Shown: positions 1-6,702 of the stretch, in pieces
How the letters are laid out: each line of letters starts with the position of its first letter
Position numbering within the stretch: the stretch's first letter is position 1
DNA from: Stenotrophomonas sp. UBA7346
GTDB taxonomy: Bacteria; Pseudomonadota; Gammaproteobacteria; Xanthomonadales; Xanthomonadaceae
Direction: 5' to 3'
Assembly (NCBI GenBank): GCA_002471015.1
Contig: DKPB01000070.1
Coordinates: forward strand, 1 to 6,941
Length of the DNA stretch: 6,941 nt
Position numbers and translations under genes: made by a program
The notes under the pieces: generated by a model
What the model saw: the letters and a program-made list of their open reading frames with translations, nothing else
Told to the model about the DNA's origin: nothing
Databases searched by the model: none

Positions 1-18
1 AAGGGAGGGGGCCAGAGC

Positions 19-86
19 GTTTTGCCGAGCCATGCTCGGCAAGGGCTATTCCGGGAAGGCTCCAGCCGAGCATGGCTCGGCTCTAC
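19..86. repeat. Inverted REP pair, copy 1
   Basis: This is a 68-bp core. The left palindrome is GCCGAGC-cat-GCTCGGC and the right one is AGCCGAGC-atg-GCTCGGCT, ending in CTAC (83-86), which is GTAG on the other strand. The left head, expected to be GTAG, reads GTTT (19-22), so it is degenerate on that side. Confidence 0.8.
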
Positions 87-116
87 AGGTGCTGCGAAAG
101 CTCACCCCTCCCCGGG

Positions 117-145
117 CCCTCCCCTTTGCTGCGCAAAAGGGAGGG
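117..145. repeat. Linker hairpin of the tandem unit (also at 252-280 and 388-416)
   Basis: Between successive REP pairs lies a 29-bp inverted repeat: CCCTCCCCTTTGC, a 3-base loop tgc, then GCAAAAGGGAGGG. It gives 12 of 13 paired bases with one C-A mismatch. The identical 29-mer occurs at 252-280 and 388-416, and its last 9 bases open the window. The shared mismatch in all three copies indicates duplication of a whole unit rather than independent insertions. Confidence 0.8.
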
Positions 146-154
146 GGCCAGAGC

Positions 155-222
155 GTTGTGCCGGGCCATGCTCGGGAGAGGCTTTACCGGGAAGGCTCCA
201 GCCGAGCATGGCTCGGCTCTAC
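155..222. repeat. Inverted REP pair, copy 2
   Basis: This is a 68-bp core with head GTTG (155-158) and tail CTAC (219-222). The left stem reads GCCGGGC against GCTCGGG, so it has a wobble and a lost terminal pair. The right stem is the intact AGCCGAGC/GCTCGGCT. Confidence 0.8.
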
Positions 223-289
223 AGGAGCTGCGAAAGCTTACCCCTCCCCGGCCCTCCCCTTTGCTGCGCAAAAGGGAGGGGGCTAGAGC

Positions 290-357
290 GTTGTGCCGGG
301 CCATGCTCGGCAGAGGCTTTACCGGGATGGCTCCAGCCGAGCATGGCCCGGCTCTAC
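290..357. repeat. Inverted REP pair, copy 3
   Basis: This is a 68-bp core with head GTTG (290-293) and tail CTAC (354-357). The left stem GCCGGGC/GCTCGGC keeps pairing through a G-T wobble. The right stem reads AGCCGAGC/GCCCGGCT, which contains one A-C mismatch. Confidence 0.8.
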
Positions 358-425
358 AGGTGCTGCGAAAGCTCACCCCTCCCCGGGCCCTCCCCTTTGC
401 TGCGCAAAAGGGAGGGGGCCAGAGC

Positions 426-493
426 GTAGTGCCGAGCCATGCTCGGCAGAGGCTTTACCGGGATGGCTCCAGCCGAGCATGGCTCGGCTCTAG
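426..493. repeat. Inverted REP pair, copy 4, with an intact GTAG head
   Basis: This is the best-preserved core on its left side. GTAG (426-429) is followed by a perfect 8-bp stem TGCCGAGC/GCTCGGCA (430-448) with loop cat. The right stem AGCCGAGC/GCTCGGCT (471-489) is also perfect, but its tail is CTAG (490-493) rather than CTAC. It is the copy nearest the end of the SH3 gene, so it would be the first hairpin in the 3' UTR of the minus-strand transcript. Confidence 0.85.
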
Positions 494-503
494 AGGGGTT
501 GCG

Positions 504-881
504 TCAGCCGCCGGGTTTGGCGGTCTCGATCACCACGCCCATCTGCTTGCCGGCATCGGCCAGCCTGACTTTCCTGCCATCACTGCGGGCGATCAGATAA
601 TCCGCCGCCACCCAGCCACTCCTGCCGTCTGCGCGCACATTGCACCACTGCAGATCGTCCAGGCAGCGTTGCACTTCCACCGTCGTGCCTACCGGCAATA
701 CCGCCAGGCGCTCGGCACGCTGATCCGGCGCGCTGCGCAGGTTCAGGCCATTGCTGACCTGGGCGGCGGGCTCGTTGATGCGCGGTTGGAACCACAGCAC
801 CGCGCCGATGATGGCCGCGCAGGCTGCGATGCGGGTGATTAGCCGGGGCATGTCGTCAAACTTGGGCTTGCGTACCGCCAA
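504..881 (-). CDS. Membrane-anchored bacterial SH3-domain protein (TTG start)
   Basis: The product is a 125-aa protein with a short cytoplasmic N-terminus, one hydrophobic segment (about residues 13-31, rich in A/I/V/L), and a single bacterial SH3 (SH3b) domain at about 43-97. SH3b hallmarks are visible: GLNLRSAPD (45-53), then VLPVGTTVEV, then a GWVAADYL segment (89-96). Such domains usually bind peptidoglycan peptides or other proteins outside the membrane; no enzymatic residues are seen, and the exact role is unknown. Cys73 and Cys80 could form a disulfide in the periplasm. The start is TTG, chosen because GAGGA lies 6 bases upstream; the in-frame ATG ten codons later (849-851) lacks a ribosome-binding site, though starting there would still keep the membrane segment. 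It lies 48 bases after the prlC stop on the same strand and is probably the last gene of that transcript. Confidence 0.82.
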   Translation of the reverse strand: MAVRKPKFDDMPRLITRIAACAAIIGAVLWFQPRINEPAAQVSNGLNLRSAPDQRAERLAVLPVGTTVEVQRCLDDLQWCNVRADGRSGWVAADYLIARSDGRKVRLADAGKQMGVVIETAKPGG

Positions 882-929
882 GCTTGATCCTCATTGCCCC
901 GGCTGACCAGTCCCGGCCTCGGCTCGTGT

Positions 930-2963
<2,034 letters not shown>

Positions 2964-2997
2964 GGCAATCCTTCAAACAGGCCCGGCGATGCCGGTA

Positions 2998-4119
2998 TCA
3001 ACCTTGATATGGCGACGTTTCCAGCCAGGCACAAGGCAGCGCCGGCAGGCCCTGCCCGGCCACGGCGGCAGCCACCGCAGCGTCGGCCCCGGCCACGTCG
3101 ATGCCCTGCTGCACGTACCAGTCCGGGTTGTAGTAGCTGTGCGCATAACGCTCGCCCGGGTCGCACAGGATGGTGACGATGGAGCCATCACGGCCGGCGT
3201 CGCGCATCTGCTGGGCGGCGTACAGCACGCCGATGAAATTGGTGCCGGTGGAGCCACCGACCCGGCGCCCCAGGGTGGCGCTGACATGACGCATGGCCGC
3301 CAGGCTCAGCGCATCGCTGACCTTGACCATGGCATCAACGCAGGTGGGGATGAAGCTGCGCTCCACGCGGGGGCGGCCGATGCCCTCCACGCGCGAGCCA
3401 CCCTCGCAGGTCATCTCGCGCCAATCGCGGCCCTCCAGCGCGGCGCAGTAGCCATCGTAGAAGATCGATACCTCCGGGTCCGCGCAGAGGATGCGGGTGT
3501 CGTGGCGGCGATAGCTGACGTAGCGGCCCAGGGTAGCGGCAGTACCGCCGGTGCCGGGGCTGCAGACGATCCATTCCGGCACCGGATGCGGCTCCTCGGC
3601 CATCTGCTTGAAGATGGACTCGGCGATGTTGTTGTTGGCACGCCAGTCGGTGGCGCGCTCGGCGTAGGTGAACTGGTCCATGAAGTGGCCGCCGGTCTCG
3701 CGCGCCAGCCGTTCGGATTCGCAGTTCAGGTCGCAGGCGCGCTGCACCAGGTGGCAGCGGCCGCCGTGGAATTCGATGGCGGCAATTTTTTCCGGCGAGG
3801 TGCTGGCCGGGATCACCGCGATGAACGGCAGACCCAGCAGGCGCGCGAAATAGGCCTCGGACACGGCCGTGGAGCCACTGGAAGCCTCGATCACCGGGCA
3901 GCCTTCGCGCAGCCAGCCATTGGCCAAGGCGTACAGGAACAGCGAGCGGGCGAGCCGGTGCTTGAGGCTGCCGGTCGGGTGGCTGGATTCGTCCTTCAGA
4001 TAGACATCGATGCCTGGGAAGCCGGGCAGGTCGATGGGAATCAGGTGGGTATCGGCCGAACGGTTGTAATCGGCCTCGATCTTGCGGATGGCCGCCGCCA
4101 CCCAATCACGCTGGGACAT
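2998..4119 (-). CDS. PLP-dependent cysteine synthase-family enzyme, L-cysteine desulfhydrase Cds1-like
   Basis: The product is a 373-aa fold-type II PLP enzyme. In residues of this start, Lys53 in HPTGSLKHR is the likely PLP Schiff-base lysine, SSGST (80-84) is the substrate-carboxylate loop, SPGTGGTAATL (187-197) is the phosphate-binding glycine loop, and GGSTGTN (288-294) lies in the C-terminal half. The opening, with a Trp-Val-Ala-Ala-Ala-Ile run and the DESSHPTGSLKHR block, recalls the Cds1 subgroup, whose Mycobacterium tuberculosis member cleaves L-cysteine to sulfide, pyruvate and ammonia. Classical CysK O-acetylserine sulfhydrylase is less likely, but cystathionine or cysteine synthase activity cannot be ruled out. 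The start is ATG at 4117-4119; a TTG three codons upstream is possible, and neither has a strong Shine-Dalgarno. It is probably first in the transcript with prlC and the SH3 gene, and it is divergent from the copper operon. Confidence 0.88.
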   Translation of the reverse strand: MSQRDWVAAAIRKIEADYNRSADTHLIPIDLPGFPGIDVYLKDESSHPTGSLKHRLARSLFLYALANGWLREGCPVIEASSGSTAVSEAYFARLLGLPFIAVIPASTSPEKIAAIEFHGGRCHLVQRACDLNCESERLARETGGHFMDQFTYAERATDWRANNNIAESIFKQMAEEPHPVPEWIVCSPGTGGTAATLGRYVSYRRHDTRILCADPEVSIFYDGYCAALEGRDWREMTCEGGSRVEGIGRPRVERSFIPTCVDAMVKVSDALSLAAMRHVSATLGRRVGGSTGTNFIGVLYAAQQMRDAGRDGSIVTILCDPGERYAHSYYNPDWYVQQGIDVAGADAAVAAAVAGQGLPALPCAWLETSPYQG

Positions 4120-4234
4120 GGATCGCAACTTGTTGGTGAATGCTGCTGCGGATTCTACTTGGTTGGGTTGAGCGGGCGGAGGCCTTGGCAGTGCGCTGTG
4201 ACCGGTGACTGTGCCCTTGCCCCTGCCCTATTGC

Positions 4235-4336
4235 CGTCATTCCCGCGAAGGCGGGAATCGCTTTGGCTTTGGCGCTTCCCGCGCCATCCGGGCAGAAGCA
4301 AGAGCCAGAGCGATTCCCGCCTTCGCGGGAATGACG
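4235..4336. repeat. Composite inverted repeat of two REP-like palindromes (MITE-like)
   Basis: The outer 28 bases (4235-4262) and their mirror (4309-4336) are perfect inverted repeats. Each arm contains its own palindrome, ATTCCCGC-gaag-GCGGGAAT or the reverse. Inward from the arms, complementarity continues with scattered mismatches over about 15-20 more bases, leaving a central loop around 4280-4290. The CGTCATTCCCGCGAAGGCGG-type sequence is familiar as a dispersed intergenic repeat in Xanthomonadaceae and other proteobacteria, and it generates spurious peptides such as FPRRRES. It sits between two divergent promoters, so it is not positioned to be a terminator for either neighbour. Confidence 0.85.
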
Positions 4337-4350
4337 ATCTGAAAAATGTC

Positions 4351-4375
4351 CGGGGTTGAAAACCATTCAGCCCCG
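4351..4375. promoter_or_regulatory. 25-bp imperfect dyad upstream of copL, candidate operator
   Basis: The arms CGGGGTTGAA (4351-4360) and TTCAGCCCCG (4366-4375) are inverted repeats matching at 9 of 10 positions, separated by the 5-base spacer aacca. The site ends 15 bases before the candidate extended -10 of copL, so a bound protein would overlap the -35 region. Its size and symmetry fit a dimeric regulator. I do not recognise it as a known CopR or CueR box, and no copper regulator gene is in this window. Confidence 0.4.
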
Positions 4376-4389
4376 CCCCCAGCCAGGAA

Positions 4390-4398
4390 TGCTATGGT
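4390..4398 (+). promoter_or_regulatory. Candidate extended -10 promoter element for copLAB
   Basis: TGCTATGGT fits the extended -10 pattern TGnTATnnT. Transcription would start near 4405, about 20 bases before the copL GTG. No good -35 lies 16-18 bases upstream; the TTGAAA at 4356-4361 is too far away (31 bases). The assignment conflicts with the leader ORF that begins at 4394, because transcription starting at about 4405 would leave that start codon out of the mRNA. Confidence 0.35.
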
Positions 4399-4420
4399 TC
4401 AGCTTCGCCTCCCACCCTGA
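4394..4420 (+). CDS. Candidate 8-codon leader ORF upstream of copL
   Basis: ATG at 4394 opens a frame MVQLRLPP that ends with TGA at 4418-4420, five bases before the copL GTG. An AGGA (4385-4388) lies five bases before the ATG, a better ribosome-binding site than anything in front of copL itself. If transcribed, its termination next to the copL start could feed ribosomes into copL by reinitiation. The peptide has no Cys or His and no known homologue that I recognise. It may be chance, since the same bases also fit a promoter -10. Confidence 0.25.
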   Translation: MVQLRLPP

Positions 4421-4425
4421 CGCCC

Positions 4426-4779
4426 GTGCCGCGCATCCTGCTGCCCCTGCTGCTGTGCCTGACCCTGATCGCCGGTGCGGTCGGTTCGGTGTGGTCGGCA
4501 ACAGCGATGGCCATGCCGATGCAGGCGATGGCGATGGGCGCCGACGACAGCGCGCACGACTGCTGCGATCAGGATGCCACGCTGCATTGCGACGCCGACA
4601 AAGCGGCTACGCCCTGCGCCAGCGGCGACCACTGCGACTGCAAACAGCACTGCAACATGCTGCCCAGCAGCGCGATGATGCGGCTTGCACCAATGCGCCA
4701 TGCCCTGGCGCCAATGCCCCCACTCCCCTCTCGCGACGACGTGGCCCCCGGCCAGCTCAACCGCCCTCCCATCGGCTGA
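4426..4779 (+). CDS. copL: CopL family metal-binding regulatory protein
   Basis: This is a 117-aa, probably exported protein. A hydrophobic signal segment (about residues 4-20) is followed by a Met-rich stretch with Met28, 30, 32, 35 and 37. A Cys/His cluster follows: HDCC (44-47), HC (54-55), C64, then HCDCKQHC (69-76), giving seven Cys and four nearby His suited to Cu(I). The C-terminal quarter is proline-rich (LAPMPPLPSRDD and LNRPPIG). In Xanthomonas, CopL is the first gene of copLAB and is needed for copper-induced expression of copA and copB; its mechanism there is not settled as far as I know. The start is GTG at 4426, the only in-frame start before the signal segment, but no Shine-Dalgarno precedes it. 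The gene ends 120 bases before copA. The order copL-copA-copB and the sequence composition together make the family assignment strong. Confidence 0.88.
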   Translation: MPRILLPLLLCLTLIAGAVGSVWSATAMAMPMQAMAMGADDSAHDCCDQDATLHCDADKAATPCASGDHCDCKQHCNMLPSSAMMRLAPMRHALAPMPPLPSRDDVAPGQLNRPPIG

Positions 4780-4784
4780 TTCCC

Positions 4785-4834
4785 GCGCCTTGCGGCGCCC
4801 GCAGATACCTGCACCCTGGCATCGCCCCGGGTGC
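4785..4834 (+). promoter_or_regulatory. Two small hairpins just after copL
   Basis: Six bases after the copL stop, GCGCC-ttgc-GGCGC (4785-4798) can form a 5-bp all-G/C stem. A second stem GCACCC/GGGTGC (4811-4816 with 4829-4834) follows and can extend by GG/CC across one mismatch. Neither is followed by a U-tract, so they do not look like intrinsic terminators. They may shape the copL-copA leader RNA or slow ribosomes and polymerase. Confidence 0.35.
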
Positions 4835-4850
4835 ACCCTTGATCTGTTCA

Positions 4851-4888
4851 GGACACACCACAGCGCATCGTGATGCGGCGGCGTGTCC
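4851..4888 (+). promoter_or_regulatory. Composite stem-loop abutting the copA ribosome-binding site
   Basis: In the RNA, GGACAC (4851-4856) pairs with GTGTCC (4883-4888). After a 1x1 mismatch, CC (4858-4859) pairs with GG (4880-4881). Across a small internal loop, CGCAT (4863+1 to 4868) pairs with ATGCG (4873-4877) over a CGTG tetraloop. The 3' base of the structure is immediately followed by the copA Shine-Dalgarno GGGAG (4889-4893). A stem ending at the ribosome-binding site could hinder or tune initiation at copA; the GTG/ATG pair at 4870-4875 is buried inside it, which also argues against those as starts. Confidence 0.45.
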
Positions 4889-4893
4889 GGGAG
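4889..4893 (+). promoter_or_regulatory. Ribosome-binding site that fixes the copA start
   Basis: GGGAG sits six bases before ATG 4900-4902. The upstream in-frame GTG (4870) and ATG (4873) have no such site. Starting at 4900 also places the twin-arginine motif at residue 14, normal for a Tat signal. Confidence 0.7.
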
Positions 4894-4899
4894 TTCCAC

Positions 4900-6702
4900 A
4901 TGTCTTCTGATTTCCTTTCCGATTCGCGCTCGGTGCTGTCGCGGCGTCGCTTCGTGCAGGGCCTGGCCCTGGGCGGCGTGGTCGCCGGCGCCGGCATGGC
5001 GCGCATCCCGCAGGCGTTTGCCTCCGGGCGCGCCATGGCGGTGCCGCCGGTTGAGCTGCGCGGCACCGAGCTGAACCTTGCGATTGGCCGCTCGGCGGTC
5101 AATTTCACCGGCCGCACCCGCCCCGCCATCACCGTCAATGGCTCCTTGCCTGCGCCGATCCTGCGCCTGCGCGAGGGCGATACCGTCAACCTGCGCGTGG
5201 CCAACACGCTGACTGACGAAATCACCTCCATCCACTGGCACGGCATCCTGCTGCCGGCCAACATGGACGGCGTGCCGGGGCTGAGCTTCAACGGCATCGC
5301 CCCGGGCGAGGCCTACCAGTACCGGTTCCAGCTCAAGCAGTCGGGCACCTACTGGTACCACAGCCATTCGCTGTTCCAGGAGCAGGCCGGCCTGTACGGC
5401 GCGCTGATCGTTGACCCGTTGGCACCGCCGCCATATCACTTCGACCGCGAACACGTGGTCATGCTCTCGGACTGGACCGACATCGACCCCGATGCGCTGT
5501 TCCGGCGCATGAAGAAGATGCCGATGCACGACAACACCTACCAGCGCACGGTCGGTGATTTCATGCGTGACGCACGCAAGGATGGCCTGCGCGAGACCCT
5601 GGCCGACCGTGGCATGTGGGGCCGGATGCGGATGACGCCTTCCGACCTGTCCGACATCAATGCCCACACCTACACCTACCTGATGAACGGCACCGCCCCG
5701 GCCGGCAACTGGACCGGCCTGTTCCGCAGTGGCGAAAAGGTGCTGCTGCGCTTCATCAACGGGGCCTCGATGACCTACTTCGACGTGCGCATCCCCGGTT
5801 TGAAGATGACCGTGGTCGCCGCCGATGGCCAGTACATCCACCCGGTCAGCATCGACGAGTTCCGCATCGCCCCGGCCGAGACCTTCGACGTGATCGTCGA
5901 ACCGAGCGGCCAGGACGCCTTCACCGTGTTCGCACAGGACATGGGCCGCACCGGCTATGCCTGCGGCACGTTGGCCACGCGCCTGGGCCTGCAGGCGCCG
6001 ATTCCGCAGATCGATCCGCGCCCGCTGCTGACCATGAGCGACATGGGCCACGACATGGGCGGCCATGGCGATCATGCCGGTATGGAAGGTGGTTGCGGCG
6101 CCAATATGGGTGCCAAGGGCATGGAAGGCGGCTGCGGTGCGGCGATGGGCCACGGTGCCCATGGCGGCAGCGACAAGTCGCCCAAGCACAAGCCCAGCGA
6201 AGCCGGCAATCCGCTGATCGACATGCAGACCGCGGCCACCGAGCCCAAGCTCGACGACCCCGGCATCGGCCTGCGCGACAACGGCCGCAAGGTGCTGACC
6301 TATGGCGCGATGCGTTCGCTATTCGAGGACCCGGATGGGCGCGAGCCCGGCCGCGAGATCGAGCTGCATCTCACCGGTCATATGGAAAAGTTCGCCTGGA
6401 ACTTCGACGGCATTCCGTTTGCCGGTGCCGAGCCCATCAAGTTGAACTACGGCGAGCGCATGCGCATCGTGCTGGTCAACGACACGATGATGCAGCACCC
6501 GATCCATCTACACGGCGTGTGGAGTGACCTGGAGAACGCCGACGGCGAGTTCCAGCTGCGCAAGCACACCATTGATATGCCGCCGGGTACACGCCGCAGC
6601 TACCGTGTTCGCGCGGATGCGCTGGGCCGCTGGGCCTTCCACTGCCATCTGCTCTACCACATGGAAGCGGGAATGATGCGCGAAGTGAGGATCGACGCAT
6701 GA
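4900..6702 (+). CDS. copA: Copper resistance multicopper oxidase CopA, Tat-exported
   Basis: This is a 600-aa periplasmic multicopper oxidase of the CopA/PcoA type, expected to oxidise Cu(I) and bind copper. A Tat signal has SRRRFVQG at residues 14-21 followed by a hydrophobic run; cleavage is likely after the ASG/AMA region (about 42-47). Copper sites in order are HWHG (112-115), HSH (154-156), HPIHLHG (533-539) and HCHLLYHMEAGM (581-592). Together they form the trinuclear centre and a type 1 site with His533, Cys582, His587 and axial Met592, so it should be catalytically competent. A Met/His/Gly-rich insert (379-422) contains two 13-residue repeats with cysteines. The start at 4900 is set by GGGAG six bases upstream. 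The stop overlaps the copB start by ATGA, which suggests translational coupling. Length and motif order are normal for the family. Confidence 0.96.
   Translation: MSSDFLSDSRSVLSRRRFVQGLALGGVVAGAGMARIPQAFASGRAMAVPPVELRGTELNLAIGRSAVNFTGRTRPAITVNGSLPAPILRLREGDTVNLRVANTLTDEITSIHWHGILLPANMDGVPGLSFNGIAPGEAYQYRFQLKQSGTYWYHSHSLFQEQAGLYGALIVDPLAPPPYHFDREHVVMLSDWTDIDPDALFRRMKKMPMHDNTYQRTVGDFMRDARKDGLRETLADRGMWGRMRMTPSDLSDINAHTYTYLMNGTAPAGNWTGLFRSGEKVLLRFINGASMTYFDVRIPGLKMTVVAADGQYIHPVSIDEFRIAPAETFDVIVEPSGQDAFTVFAQDMGRTGYACGTLATRLGLQAPIPQIDPRPLLTMSDMGHDMGGHGDHAGMEGGCGANMGAKGMEGGCGAAMGHGAHGGSDKSPKHKPSEAGNPLIDMQTAATEPKLDDPGIGLRDNGRKVLTYGAMRSLFEDPDGREPGREIELHLTGHMEKFAWNFDGIPFAGAEPIKLNYGERMRIVLVNDTMMQHPIHLHGVWSDLENADGEFQLRKHTIDMPPGTRRSYRVRADALGRWAFHCHLLYHMEAGMMREVRIDA
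6034..6165 (+). repeat. Met/His/Cys-rich insert in CopA with a 13-residue tandem repeat
   Basis: Residues 379-422 of CopA start with MSDMGHDMGGHGDH and continue with two tandem copies of GMEGGCGAxMGxx (394-406 and 407-419; bases 6079-6156). The two DNA copies differ at many third positions, so the duplication is old or maintained by selection on the protein. CopA/PcoA proteins normally carry Met-rich repeats (MDHxxM type) here as low-affinity copper ligands; the two cysteines, Cys399 and Cys412, are an unexpected addition. Confidence 0.8.

Larger units (their letters stand above)
1..494. repeat. Tandem array of 135-136 bp units carrying inverted REP-like hairpin pairs
   Basis: This 5' stretch holds no credible gene. 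It consists of about 3.6 near-identical tandem units; the first is cut by the window edge. The same internal landmark recurs at 19, 155, 290 and 426, so the period is 136, 135 and 136 bases. Each unit has a 68-bp core with two facing palindromes and a linker of about 68 bp that contains a G/C-rich hairpin. The cores resemble GTAG-headed REP (SMAG-type) elements of Stenotrophomonas, paired as in a BIME. The array starts 9 bases beyond the stop codon of the minus-strand SH3 gene, so its transcript could fold into strong hairpins that protect or end the mRNA. There is no U-tract, so a classical intrinsic terminator is not supported. Open frames across the array are products of the repeat and were not called. 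Confidence 0.9.
4120..4425. other. Divergent intergenic region between the cds1-like gene and copL
   Basis: This 306-bp region has no supported gene larger than a candidate 8-codon ORF. Nearest the minus-strand gene is a weak -10-like TAGAAT (complement of 4152-4157, 33 bases before the ATG) without a recognisable -35. The middle carries a 102-bp inverted repeat (4235-4336). The copL side carries a 25-bp dyad (4351-4375), an extended -10-like sequence (4390-4398) and a short Shine-Dalgarno-preceded ORF (4394-4420). Both promoters must lie here because the flanking genes point away from each other. Confidence 0.75.

Noticed and set aside
1..494. CRISPR array
   Set aside because: The repeating unit is 135-136 bp with no unique spacers; both the REP pair and the linker recur in every unit.
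22..842. Several overlapping open frames across the tandem repeats
   Set aside because: Their products are the repeat unit translated in different frames; a period that changes between 135 and 136 shifts the frame, so no constant protein repeat is maintained.
4126..4128. TTG as the start of the Cds1-like gene
   Set aside because: It adds only three residues, lacks a Shine-Dalgarno, and the ATG at 4117-4119 is the simpler choice, though not proven.
4235..4336. Intrinsic terminator
   Set aside because: It lies upstream of both divergent genes, has nested palindromes, and is not followed by a T-tract in either direction.
4356..4398. TTGAAA (4356-4361) and TATGGT (4393-4398) as a paired -35/-10
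   Set aside because: The spacing is 31 bases, far beyond the usual 16-19; the extended -10 alone is the better reading.
4870..4875. GTG/ATG as the copA start
   Set aside because: No ribosome-binding site precedes them and they fall inside a stem-loop; ATG 4900 has GGGAG at ideal spacing.
4399..6189. Minus-strand open frame of 596 codons antisense to copL and copA
   Set aside because: It covers copL and the Tat-signal and copper-site coding of copA in antisense, is rich in composition-driven His/Arg/Ala, and shows no domain.
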